64,000 bases of DNA, taken from Sandaracinaceae bacterium. GTDB lineage: Bacteria; Myxococcota_A; Polyangia; Polyangiales; Sandaracinaceae. Shown one piece after another: positions 27,070-34,769 of this stretch. The stretch covers positions 124,001 through 188,000 of the forward strand of contig JACKEC010000019.1 in the NCBI GenBank assembly GCA_020633195.1, in the 5' to 3' direction. Position 1 is the first letter of the stretch. Each line of letters opens with the position of its first letter. A model generated the notes under the pieces. It did no database searches and was not told where the DNA came from. It saw only the letters and a list, made by a program, of their open reading frames with translations. Position numbers and translations under genes: made by a program.

Positions 27070-27492
27070 TCAGGCGCCCTCGGCGCGCTTCTTCAGGCCG
27101 TCCGCGAAGGACTGGAACGCCTCGTTCATGTCCGGGATCGATCCCTTGATCATGAAGAGCATCGGCCCGCCGAACTCCTCGCTCATCGAGAAGCGCGTCC
27201 CGCCGTCCTTCTCCTCGAGCGCGTAGGTGCGCACGCCGGTGAAGAGCCCGAGCGGCATGCCGCCGCTCCAGATCATCCGGCGGTTCGGCGTCAGCTCGGT
27301 GACCTTCAGCCCGAAGCCGCGGCCTGGCTGCAGCTTGGTGAACGCCTTCAGCTTCGCGCCGAGCGCGACCTCGCCCTCGATGCGCTCGCAGAAGGGGTCC
27401 CACTCGGGCCACTTCGCGGTGTCCACGAGGATCTCCCACACCGCGGCGGGCGCCGCGTCGATCGTCGCCTCGACCTCGTACCTCAAGCTCAT
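27070..27492 (-). CDS. SRPBCC-family protein
   Basis: A 140-residue START/Bet v1-like protein of the SRPBCC superfamily: opening YEVEATIDAAPAAVWEILVDTAKWPEWDP, internal beta strands (RRMIWSGGMPLGLFTGVRTYALEE), and a C-terminal helix (NEAFQSFADGLKKRAEGA). It should bind a hydrophobic ligand in the cytoplasm. Its ATG overlaps the TGA of the ArsR gene (ATGA), a common regulator-SRPBCC pairing. It converges on the beta-helix gene with only 7 bases between stops. Confidence 0.88.
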   Translation of the reverse strand: MSLRYEVEATIDAAPAAVWEILVDTAKWPEWDPFCERIEGEVALGAKLKAFTKLQPGRGFGLKVTELTPNRRMIWSGGMPLGLFTGVRTYALEEKDGGTRFSMSEEFGGPMLFMIKGSIPDMNEAFQSFADGLKKRAEGA

Positions 27493-27818
27493 CGCTTCCC
27501 CTCCAGCTCGTCCTCGACGGCGCGCGCGAAGCGCGCCAGGGCCTCGTCCCAGAACTCCTCCAGCCAGCCGCGGGCCGCGTCGAAGCCGCTCGGGTTCAGC
27601 CGGAACAGGTTCCGGTTCCCGTGCTTGTCGAACGTGACCAGCTCCGCCCGCTCGAGGAGCCGCAGGTGCTTCGACACCGCGGGCCGGCTCACCGGCAGCT
27701 CCGCCGCGATGCTGCCCACGGGCAGCGGCCCCGCGCGCAGGAGCTTCACGATGCGTCGCCGCATCGGGTTCCCGAGCGCGTCCATCGCGAGCTCTCGTCG
27801 TTTCTCCGCCGCCGCCAT
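27489..27818 (-). CDS. ArsR/SmtB-family transcriptional regulator
   Basis: A 109-residue winged-helix regulator: LAMDALGNPMRRRIVKLLRAGPLPVGSIAAEL, recognition helix SRPAVSKHLRLLERAELV, then wing FDKHGNRNLFRLN. There is no Cys metal-binding motif in the alpha-3 helix, so it is not a classical metal sensor; it belongs to the ArsR-type regulators often coupled to SRPBCC proteins. It is expected to act as a dimeric repressor of its own two-gene operon. A palindrome just upstream of its ATG fits an autoregulatory operator. Confidence 0.9.
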   Translation of the reverse strand: MAAAEKRRELAMDALGNPMRRRIVKLLRAGPLPVGSIAAELPVSRPAVSKHLRLLERAELVTFDKHGNRNLFRLNPSGFDAARGWLEEFWDEALARFARAVEDELEGKR

Positions 27819-27822
27819 CTAG

Positions 27823-27838
27823 GTAACCTCTGGGTTAC
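27823..27838. promoter_or_regulatory. Putative ArsR operator palindrome
   Basis: GTAACC-TCTG-GGTTAC, perfect 6-bp arms with a 4-base spacer, lies 4 bases upstream of the regulator's ATG and within the 63-base gap to the neighbouring operon. Its place over the start region fits autorepression. A TTGACG hexamer further upstream on the minus strand could be the -35 box. Confidence 0.55.
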
Positions 27839-27881
27839 GTACTCTGGGGCGAACGCGCCGGCCCGTCAACCAAAGACGAGC

Positions 27882-28550
27882 TCACATCCCTTTGACGATC
27901 TCGTACATCTGCTGCTCCGCCTCGATCACCTCGCGGGGGAGCAGCGGCAGGCCGGCGCCGCGGATCTGGGTAGCCAGCGTCACCACCTGCGCGACGTGCT
28001 CGACGAGCTCGGCGTTCTTGAACGCCTTCTTCAGGTCCTTGCCCGTCGTCAACACCCCGTGCGCGCTCAAGAGCACCGCGGAGCGCGGACCGAGCGCGTC
28101 GACGACGGCCGCGGCGAGCTCTTCCGAGCCGCTCGACGCGTAGCTCGCGACCTCCACCGTGCCCCCGAGGTAGACCACCATCTCGTCGACGACCGGGGGG
28201 ATCGGCGCGCGCGCCACCGCCCGCGCGCTCGCCCACTTCGAGTGGGTGTGCACGATCGCGCCCACGTCCGGCCGCGCCGCGTAGACCCCGAGGTGCACCG
28301 GCGTCTCGAAGCTCGGCGCGCGATCGAATTCCTCGTCGTCGAGCTCGAGCAGGTCGCCCTCCTCGTCCACGACCACGACCTGCTCGGGGGTGAGCTCGTC
28401 GTACGCGATCGAGCTCGGCGTGATCACGAAGTGCTCGCTCGACCCCGGCGCCCTCGCGCTGACGTTGCCCGCGGAGCCCACGACGAGGCCCGCCTTCCAC
28501 ATCCGGATGGCGACCTCGCAGACCTGGGCGCGTGCTTCGGCGTAGATCAT
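27882..28550 (-). CDS. Class II aldolase (fuculose-phosphate aldolase-like)
   Basis: A 222-residue zinc-dependent class II aldolase/adducin-family enzyme. GSAGNVSAR (25-33) forms the phosphate-binding loop. ETPVHLGVY supplies the catalytic Glu82, VHTHSKWA gives zinc ligands His101 and His103, and SAHGVL the third His (164). Length equals L-fuculose-1-phosphate or L-ribulose-5-phosphate-type enzymes (about 215). It would split a phosphorylated ketose into dihydroxyacetone phosphate plus an aldehyde, or act as an epimerase; the substrate is not decidable. It begins 2 bases after the FGGY kinase stop, as the last of a four-gene operon. Confidence 0.9.
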   Translation of the reverse strand: MIYAEARAQVCEVAIRMWKAGLVVGSAGNVSARAPGSSEHFVITPSSIAYDELTPEQVVVVDEEGDLLELDDEEFDRAPSFETPVHLGVYAARPDVGAIVHTHSKWASARAVARAPIPPVVDEMVVYLGGTVEVASYASSGSEELAAAVVDALGPRSAVLLSAHGVLTTGKDLKKAFKNAELVEHVAQVVTLATQIRGAGLPLLPREVIEAEQQMYEIVKGM

Positions 28551-28552
28551 CG

Positions 28553-30010
28553 TCACATCTCCTCGAGCTGCTGCTCGCGTTCGAGCCAGCGCTCGTATGC
28601 GTCGTCGTAGGCGTCCTCGAGCTCCTCGTCCGGGAGGTGCACAGCGGGCTCCCGCTCGAGCCGCGCGACCGCGTCGTCGAGATCCGACGCGAGCCCGGCG
28701 ACCACCATCGCGCACGCCGCGGCGCCGCGCGCGGTCGCGTCGTGGGGCCCGCGACGGACGGGCACGCCGAGGACCGACGCGAGCACGTCGCCGAGGAGCG
28801 CGGACTGCGCGAGCCCCCCGACGAGGTGGAGCGCGTCGGGGGCGGGCGCGACCGCGTCGAGCCACGCGCGACCGGCGCGCGTCGCGAAGGCGCAGCTCTC
28901 GAGGAAGCTCCGCGCGATCTCCGCTCGGCCCGGCGGCGCGCTCAGGCTCGTCTCGCCGAACGGCAGCAGCAGCCCCGCGGGGCGCCCGGTGCTCAACGCC
29001 CGCAAGTCCATCGCCCGCGGCCCGAGGTGGGCGCTCGCGCCGCGCGCGCCGACGGCCGCGCCGCGGGCGAGCGCGTCGAACGCTTCGAAGGAGGGCAGCG
29101 CGAGCAGCTCCTCGAGCCACCGATGCGCGGTGCCCATCTCGCCGAGGTTCGCCTCGAGGCAGAACCCGTCGAGCGTGGGATCGAGCCACAGGCGCCGCGC
29201 GGGGTCGGGTCGCGGGCCGTCGACGCGACGCAGGAGCGGCGCGCTGCTGCCGGCCACGAGCGTGTCGGCGCCGCCGAGCCGCAACGCGGCTTGCGTATCT
29301 GCGCAGCCCACGGCCACGGGGACACCGGGCCGCAGCCCGAGCCGCGCCGCCGCCGCGTCGGAGACGCCGCCGAGGCGATCCGTCGGCGCCGCGAGGCGCG
29401 GCCAGGCCTCGTCGGGCAAGCACCCGGCGACGAGCGCGCGCCGTCCGCTCGCGACGTCGAGCATCATCAGGTCGGCGGCGACCGTGGCGTCGACGGCGAC
29501 CTCGCCGGTGAGCCGGTGCGCGGCCCACCCGGGCAGGCCGACGACGTGTCGGATGCGGCCGTGCAGCTCCGGGGCGTTCGCTTCGAACCAGCGCGCGCGG
29601 GCGGGCGCGTAGATCCACGGCGGGAAGCGGCCGGTGCGCGCGTAGAGCGCGTCGTCGTCGAGGTCCTCGAGCGCCGCCCCCGCGAGCGCGCGGACGTCCC
29701 CGTTGGGGCCCGCGTAGAGCGTCGCGCCCGCGGCGTCGAGGAGCGCGCACGCGATCCGCTGGCCGGTGCACGCGACGCCGACGACGCTCGCGGGGTCGAC
29801 CGCGGCGAGCGCCTCGAGGGTCGCCTCGTCGAGCGCGTTCGCGAGCTCGGCCGGCGCGTACTCGCGTCCGAACGGCGCGAGCTCGGGGGGGACCGTCGCG
29901 TGCCACGCGCGCTCCGCGCGGCTCACGCGCTCGCCGCCCGCGTCGTACAGGGTGGCCCGCGCGCCGCCGCTGCCGGCGTCGATCGCGAGCACGAGCTCGC
30001 CGTCGATCAC
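28553..30010 (-). CDS. FGGY-family carbohydrate kinase
   Basis: A 485-residue sugar kinase of the FGGY/actin-fold class. The N-terminal phosphate loop DAGSGGARATLYD (about 8-20), GVACTGQRIACALLD, VGLPGWAAHRLTG, and the second-lobe motifs VAVGCADTQAALRLGG and LVGGLAQSALLGDVLASVLG are all present. Members phosphorylate ketoses, polyols or AI-2. The GTG start overlaps the dehydrogenase stop (GTGA, 30007-30010). With the class II aldolase right behind it, it probably makes the phospho-sugar that the aldolase cleaves. Sugar identity unknown. Confidence 0.9.
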   Translation of the reverse strand: MIDGELVLAIDAGSGGARATLYDAGGERVSRAERAWHATVPPELAPFGREYAPAELANALDEATLEALAAVDPASVVGVACTGQRIACALLDAAGATLYAGPNGDVRALAGAALEDLDDDALYARTGRFPPWIYAPARARWFEANAPELHGRIRHVVGLPGWAAHRLTGEVAVDATVAADLMMLDVASGRRALVAGCLPDEAWPRLAAPTDRLGGVSDAAAARLGLRPGVPVAVGCADTQAALRLGGADTLVAGSSAPLLRRVDGPRPDPARRLWLDPTLDGFCLEANLGEMGTAHRWLEELLALPSFEAFDALARGAAVGARGASAHLGPRAMDLRALSTGRPAGLLLPFGETSLSAPPGRAEIARSFLESCAFATRAGRAWLDAVAPAPDALHLVGGLAQSALLGDVLASVLGVPVRRGPHDATARGAAACAMVVAGLASDLDDAVARLEREPAVHLPDEELEDAYDDAYERWLEREQQLEEM

Positions 30011-31002
30011 AGGACCTCGGGGTTCGCGCAGTGCTCGGGCGTCTCCCCCCGCAGGATGCGCTCGATGTCCGAGGCGACCATCCGGGTCTGGTGCCAGATC
30101 ACGTCGCGGGTCGCGCCGCCGATGTGCGGCGTGCAAACGACGTTGTCGAGCGAGAGCACCGGGTCGCCGGGGAGCGGCGGCTCCGCGGCGAAGACGTCGA
30201 GGCCCGCGCCGCCGAGCTTCCCGCTCCTCAGGGCGTCGAGCAGGGCGTCGCCGTCCACGAGCTGGTGGCGCGCGGTGTTGATCAGGAGCGCGCCGTCCTT
30301 CATCGAGGCGATGCGCTCGGCGCTCACGATCCGCCGCGTGTCCGGGGTGACCGCCGAGTGGAGCGAGAGGACGTCGCTGCGCTCGAACAGCGCCTCGAGG
30401 GTGACCCGCGTGACCCCGAGCTGTTCGAAGACGCTGTCCGCCACGTGGGGGTCGTAGGCGATGACGCGGCTGCCGAAGCCGCGGAGCCGAGTCGCCGTCT
30501 CGCGGCCGACCGCGCCGAGCCCGAGCAGGCCGACCGTCGCGCTCGCGAGCTCGAAGCCGCGGGCGGCGCCGAGGTCGGCGATCAGCGACTGGATGTCGGT
30601 GGGATCGAACCGCCCCGACGTGAGCCGCCCGTGCATCGGCACGATCCCGCGGGCGAGCGCGAGGATGAACCCGAGCGTGAGGTCCGCGACCGACCGCGCG
30701 TTGCGCCCGGGCGCGAACACGACGGGGACGCCCTCGTCGGTCGCGGTCTCGACGTCGACGTTGATCGGCTCGCCGCGGCAGCAGCCGATCGCGCGGAGCT
30801 TCCGGGCCTCGAAGACCTCCTCGTGGACGAGGTCGACCTCGACGATGAGCACGTCGACCTCGAGGTCGCTCACCCTCTCGGCGAGCTCCTCGGCCATGAG
30901 CAGCTTGCCGGTCTCGCTCCACGGCTCGTGGATGACCTCGCCGTGACGGGAGAGCATCGCGATGCCCTCCTTCGCGAAGTCGGCCGTGACGAGGATCTTC
31001 AT
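30007..31002 (-). CDS. D-isomer-specific 2-hydroxyacid dehydrogenase
   Basis: A 331-residue NAD-dependent 2-hydroxyacid dehydrogenase similar to SerA-type enzymes without the ACT domain. The Rossmann loop GLGAVG lies at 161-166, catalytic Arg245 in NTARHQ, Glu274 in AAEPPLPGD, and the His293 acid/base in TPHIGGAT. The substrate signature differs from plain phosphoglycerate dehydrogenase. Its ATG overlaps the SCP2 gene stop (ATGA), and its own TGA overlaps the kinase GTG, so it is tightly coupled to both. It may oxidise a sugar acid or reduce a keto-acid in the same pathway. Confidence 0.9.
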   Translation of the reverse strand: MKILVTADFAKEGIAMLSRHGEVIHEPWSETGKLLMAEELAERVSDLEVDVLIVEVDLVHEEVFEARKLRAIGCCRGEPINVDVETATDEGVPVVFAPGRNARSVADLTLGFILALARGIVPMHGRLTSGRFDPTDIQSLIADLGAARGFELASATVGLLGLGAVGRETATRLRGFGSRVIAYDPHVADSVFEQLGVTRVTLEALFERSDVLSLHSAVTPDTRRIVSAERIASMKDGALLINTARHQLVDGDALLDALRSGKLGGAGLDVFAAEPPLPGDPVLSLDNVVCTPHIGGATRDVIWHQTRMVASDIERILRGETPEHCANPEVL

Positions 31003-31340
31003 CCGGCGAAGAGCAGGCCGCGCAGCTTCATGGCCTTGGTGACGTCGCCCTTGAACTTGAGCTTGCCGCTCATGAACGCGTTCGCGCCGCTGACCTCGCC
31101 GTTCATCATCGAGACGAAGTTCTTGTCCTTCATCTTGATGCTGAACTGCGCCTCGCGGCCGTCGCCCGTCTGCACGTCGACGGCGCCCTCTTCGAAGTGG
31201 ACGGTCCACGTGCCGCCCTGCTCGCCGGTGATGTTGAACAGGAGCGTGCCCGTGAAGCCCTGGACCTTCTCGGGGTGGTCGCGGACGGTCTCGGGGAGGA
31301 CGCGGTCGAACCACTCGGAGGGCTGCTCGATGTCTGCCAT
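30999..31340 (-). CDS. SCP2 sterol-carrier-domain protein
   Basis: A small (113-residue) one-domain SCP2-family protein: WFDRVLPETVRDHPEKV, LLFNITGEQGGTWTVHFEEGAVDVQTG, then MMNGEVSGANAFMSGKLKFKGD and a final MKLRGLLF helix. SCP2 domains bind lipids or other hydrophobic molecules. The ATG at 31340 (MADIEQPS) fits other members; a GTG at 31376 would add 12 residues. It is the first gene of the operon, ahead of the dehydrogenase, kinase and aldolase, all linked by 4-base overlaps or a 2-base gap. Confidence 0.86.
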   Translation of the reverse strand: MADIEQPSEWFDRVLPETVRDHPEKVQGFTGTLLFNITGEQGGTWTVHFEEGAVDVQTGDGREAQFSIKMKDKNFVSMMNGEVSGANAFMSGKLKFKGDVTKAMKLRGLLFAG

Positions 31341-31426
31341 CGGGCGCTGACGGTAGGCGGGCTCGACACGCGGCACCGTGAGGGAACGCTCGGCTCGGAG
31401 GTCGAGCGAGGCTACGATGGACGGCG

Positions 31427-32095
31427 GTGCCGCGAACCGCGTTCATCACCGTTTTCATGGGCCTCTGCGTGAGCGGGTGCTTCTCCGAGGTCGAGACGCC
31501 GTTCCCCCCCGGGCTCGAGCCGCTCGAGGACAACGTCGCGCCCGCGCCGGAGCCCGTGGACGGCGACCCGTACCCCGAGACGCTGGTGATGGTCCGCCAG
31601 CTCGCGCCCTACACGCCGCGCACCCACTCGGTGCACGCGCGCGGCTTCGTGCGCGCGCCCACCGCGGACGTGTGGGCGGCGCTCCGCGATCCCGACGTGG
31701 GGGCCGACCGCCGCACGTTCAGCGACTGGAGCGCGACGCAGGTCGTCGAGCCCGAGTACGACTTCAGCTACGTGATCCACTCGGTGATCACGAACGTGAT
31801 CGTCGTGGAGTACGACGTGACGTGGCGACACGGCGTCGTCGAGGGGACCCTCGAGCGCCCGCTCCTCGTGTCGGCGCGCTACCAGAAGACGGAGGGCAGC
31901 TCGGCGATCGAAGATCTGCAAGGCTCGATCCTCCTGCGCGAGGTCGAGCCGGGCGTCACCGAGGTGGCGATCATCGAGTACCTGCGCGCGGTCGCGAGCG
32001 GCCACGAGAACATCGAGAGCTTCCTGCGCGACATGTTCGCCGAGCTGGTCATCCTCTCCCACGGCGGCACCCTGCCTCCCGTCGACGAGCTCTGA
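31427..32095 (+). CDS. Lipoprotein with SRPBCC/START-like domain
   Basis: A 222-residue lipoprotein starting at GTG, with lipobox LCVSGC near residue 18. A short Pro/Glu linker is followed by a fold that looks like a START/SRPBCC domain: SVHARGFVRAPTADVWAALRDPDV near the start, many alternating strands, and a C-terminal helix (ASGHENIESFLRDMFAELV). It would bind a hydrophobic ligand at the cell envelope. It is divergent from the SCP2-led operon, so the 86 bases between them must contain promoters for both. No family name is claimed. Confidence 0.75.
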   Translation: MPRTAFITVFMGLCVSGCFSEVETPFPPGLEPLEDNVAPAPEPVDGDPYPETLVMVRQLAPYTPRTHSVHARGFVRAPTADVWAALRDPDVGADRRTFSDWSATQVVEPEYDFSYVIHSVITNVIVVEYDVTWRHGVVEGTLERPLLVSARYQKTEGSSAIEDLQGSILLREVEPGVTEVAIIEYLRAVASGHENIESFLRDMFAELVILSHGGTLPPVDEL

Positions 32096-32114
32096 CGCGC
32101 GGTCTGCGTCGTGG

Positions 32115-32253
32115 AATTTTCGCGCAAAGATCGCGAAGGGGCCAAGACGTTTCTTCGACGCCGGTCGCGAAGATCGTCGACGGATCGCGACCGACTCGAA
32201 GGTCGCCTCGAAACCGTTCCTCTTTGCTCCCTTCGCGAACTTTGCGCGAAATT
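32115..32253. repeat. Large imperfect inverted repeat (palindromic element)
   Basis: Two 25-26-base arms, left 32115-32140 and right 32229-32253, are inverted copies with one mismatch and one indel; both contain TTTCGCGCAAAG and CGCGAAGGG. A second nested palindrome, GGTCGCGA/TCGCGACC (32163-32192), lies between them. It sits between the stops of the lipoprotein and TrmH genes. The organisation is that of a repetitive extragenic or MITE-like element. Similar CGCAAAG/CGCGAAGG motifs recur in other large-genome bacteria, recalled rather than checked. Confidence 0.7.
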
Positions 32254-32268
32254 GCACCACCGTCAGAG

Positions 32269-32961
32269 TCAGCGAGAGCCGAGCCTCTGGCGCAAGACCC
32301 CTTCCGCGTCTTTGACCTGCGTGATCAGGTAGCGCGCGAGGATCGCCTGGCGCTCGTCGTCGGTGAGGTCGCCGTGGCGGCCGCGGGACGCGACGTAGAG
32401 GGTGATCGCCGACGCGACCGACACGTTCAGGCTCTCGACGAAGCCGACCATCGGGATCGCGTACGTGCCGGCCGCCGCGGCGCGCACCTCGGCGGAGACG
32501 CCCTTGTGCTCGTTGCCGAACACGATCGCCGCGCGTGGGACCTCCGCGATGGCCTCGGGGCCGACCGCGCCGTCCATCGCCGCGACGTAGACCGCGTAGC
32601 CGTTCGCCGCGAGGTGCTCGAGGCACGCGGCGGTGCTGCCGTGCTTGTGCAGCTCGAGCCAGCGGTGCGTGCCCCGCGTGACGCGGTGCGAGACGGCGAA
32701 GGGGTGGCGGTCCTCGATGACGTGCAGCTCGTGGCAGCCGAACGCGTCCGCCGAGCGCATCACCGCGGCGCCGTTGTGGGGATCGGCGAGGTCCTCGAGC
32801 ACCGGGACGAGCGAGCGCGTACGCCGCGCGATGACCGCGTTCATGCGGGCGAGCCGCTCGTCGGTGACGAGGGGCGAGAGCACGGCCACGACGTCGCCCG
32901 CGGGGGCGGGCAGCGGGGCGGTGGCGTCGAGCTCGATGACCTCGGGGAGATCCCGGCGCAC
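32269..32961 (-). CDS. TrmH/SpoU-family RNA 2'-O-methyltransferase
   Basis: A 230-residue SPOUT methyltransferase similar to TrmH (tRNA Gm18 methylase). It has VLEDLADPHNGAAVMRSADAFG near 45, then AIVFGNEHKGVS (AdoMet-binding knot) and IPMVGFVESLNVSVASAITLY (motif 3), in the normal order. The GTG at 32961 shares a base with the kinase TAG stop, so the two are coupled. The C-terminal extension is normal for TrmH. Reading direction runs into the palindromic element at 32115-32253. Confidence 0.88.
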   Translation of the reverse strand: MRRDLPEVIELDATAPLPAPAGDVVAVLSPLVTDERLARMNAVIARRTRSLVPVLEDLADPHNGAAVMRSADAFGCHELHVIEDRHPFAVSHRVTRGTHRWLELHKHGSTAACLEHLAANGYAVYVAAMDGAVGPEAIAEVPRAAIVFGNEHKGVSAEVRAAAAGTYAIPMVGFVESLNVSVASAITLYVASRGRHGDLTDDERQAILARYLITQVKDAEGVLRQRLGSR

Positions 32962-34235
32962 TACTCGTCCGACTTCGACCCGTTGCGGATGAGCACGCGG
33001 ATCTCGTCTCCGATGAAGCTGTCGCTGACCTCCGTCGCGTCGTCCGGGACGGAGGCGTAGTCGAAGTCCTCGATCGTCATCGTCGGGCTGCGGAGGTTGG
33101 GCAGCGGGTCGGGCAACGTCTCGCCGAAGTCGAGGGGCGCGCCGATCGCCATCGGCGGGCGCTTGCTCCGGCGGACGTCGTCCTTGGCGTGCCGCAGCAT
33201 GTCGAGCATCTCGCGCGCCGACCCGGGCCGCTCGTCGCGGTCGGTGCTCAGCGCGCGCATCACGGCGCGCTCGACGGTGGGGTTGAGGCGCGGCTGGAAG
33301 CGGCTCGGCGGCAGCGGCCGCGACCCGAGGATCTTGCGGAGCAGCTGCTCGTAGTTGTCGGCGTTGAAGGGCAGCACGCCCGTCAGGCACTCGTACATGA
33401 GCACGCCCATCGACCACAGATCGACGCGGTGGTCGATGTCGCGCTCTCCGCGCGCCTGCTCGGGCGAGAGGTAGTACGGCGTGCCGACCACGACGCCGGT
33501 GACGGTGAGCGACAACGTCGCGTCCTCGACCATCTTGCTGACGCCGAAGTCGAGGAGCTTCGCGACGGTGATCCCGCGCCGCTCGACGAGGAAGACGTTC
33601 TCGGGCTTGAGGTCGCGATGGATCACGCCCCGCTCGTGCGCCGCCTCGAGCGCCGAGAGGATCTGCTCCGAGATGTCGAGCGCCTCCTCCTCGGGGAGCG
33701 CGCCCTCGTTCTGGATGCGCTGCGCGAGGCTCTGCCCCTCGAGCAGCTCCATCACCTGGAAGGGCTTCCCGTCGTCGAGGTGGCCGAGGTCGAAGACCTC
33801 GACGATGTTCGGGTGGCCGAGCGAGCTCGCGACGCGCGCCTCGCGGAGGAACCGGCGCTCCGACTCCGAGCCGCTGTCCCACCCGCGGTACAAGATCTTC
33901 AGCGCGACGGGCTTCCGGATCCGCTCGTTGATCGCCCGGAAGACGACGCCCATCCCGCCGCGGCCGATGAGCGCCTCGATGCGGTACTTGTCCTCGACGA
34001 GCATGCCGATGAACTGCTCGAGCTGGGCGGGGTCGAGCGCCGCGCCTCCGCCCTCACCCTGCGACCAGGGATGCAGGCTGTGCTCCCAGGAGTAGTTCTC
34101 CTCGGAGGGGGGCGGCTTCGGGCGACGGCGGGGCTTGCTGACCTCGAGCCGCTTGCCGGTCACGGGGCAATGCGTGGACTCCGCCTCGTGGGGAAGCCCG
34201 CAGTGGCTGCACCGGATGAAGCGTTGCTGACTCAT
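32961..34235 (-). CDS. Ser/Thr protein kinase with N-terminal zinc ribbon
   Basis: A 424-residue Hanks-type kinase. N-terminal Cys9, Cys12 and Cys23 (CSHCG... HCPVTGKRL) look like a zinc ribbon. A disordered linker leads to the kinase at about 80-350: glycine loop GRGGMGVV (91-98), Lys113, HRDLKPEN near 200, DFGVSK, then GTPYYLSPEQA. There is no transmembrane helix, so it is soluble, and no sensor domain. The C-terminal 70 residues are low-complexity acidic. The ATG at 34235 follows GGGGGA. It is translationally coupled to TrmH through the shared base of TAGTG. Confidence 0.92.
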   Translation of the reverse strand: MSQQRFIRCSHCGLPHEAESTHCPVTGKRLEVSKPRRRPKPPPSEENYSWEHSLHPWSQGEGGGAALDPAQLEQFIGMLVEDKYRIEALIGRGGMGVVFRAINERIRKPVALKILYRGWDSGSESERRFLREARVASSLGHPNIVEVFDLGHLDDGKPFQVMELLEGQSLAQRIQNEGALPEEEALDISEQILSALEAAHERGVIHRDLKPENVFLVERRGITVAKLLDFGVSKMVEDATLSLTVTGVVVGTPYYLSPEQARGERDIDHRVDLWSMGVLMYECLTGVLPFNADNYEQLLRKILGSRPLPPSRFQPRLNPTVERAVMRALSTDRDERPGSAREMLDMLRHAKDDVRRSKRPPMAIGAPLDFGETLPDPLPNLRSPTMTIEDFDYASVPDDATEVSDSFIGDEIRVLIRNGSKSDE

Positions 34236-34297
34236 TCCCCCGCCGGGGCCCAAGGTATCGCCCGAGGCCTCGACTCACAAGGCCTTCGGGGCGCCCC

Positions 34298-34765
34298 TCA
34301 AGGGCGTCGCTGGCCCATCCGGATGCCGATCACGAGGGTGCCGTTCTGGTACGACTGACCCGCGATGAAGACCGGGTCGCCGGGGGACGCCACGACGTCG
34401 AGCTCGGGGAGGTAGTCGCGCTGGCCGGGGCGGTTGATCGAGACCTGGAGGCGGTAGCGACCCTCCGAGGTGACCTCGCGCAGCACGAGCCGCATCCGCC
34501 GCCCGTTGGGCAGCTGGACGATCTCCTCGGCGCCCACCCGCAGGTGCACGCGCGGCGAGGAGAGCAGCGCCATCGAGCGGTACGCGTCGAAGGGGGACCG
34601 GTGGAGCGCGGGCACGTTCGCGAGGCGCGGATCCACGGGGCCGGCCTCGCGGCCGGCGAGCACGATCAGGATCTCGCCGTCGGCCGTGTGCGCGTCCTGC
34701 GCGAGCGCCGCGCCGGCGAGGGCGAGCGTCACGAGCGCGAGCGAGGTGGCGATCCAGTGCTTCAT
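34298..34765 (-). CDS. Exported protein in the sigma/anti-sigma operon
   Basis: A 155-residue protein with a signal peptide (MKHWIATSLALVTLALAGAALAQ). The mature part is predicted to be beta-rich (RVHLRVGAEEIVQL, MRLVLREVTSEGRYRLQVSINR, VFIAGQSYQNGTLVIGIRM). No lipobox is present. The gene starts 4 bases from the anti-sigma stop, so it belongs to the sigma-anti-sigma operon and may be its output or sensor. I do not recognise a family. Confidence 0.75.
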   Translation of the reverse strand: MKHWIATSLALVTLALAGAALAQDAHTADGEILIVLAGREAGPVDPRLANVPALHRSPFDAYRSMALLSSPRVHLRVGAEEIVQLPNGRRMRLVLREVTSEGRYRLQVSINRPGQRDYLPELDVVASPGDPVFIAGQSYQNGTLVIGIRMGQRRP

Positions 34766-34769
34766 GCGA

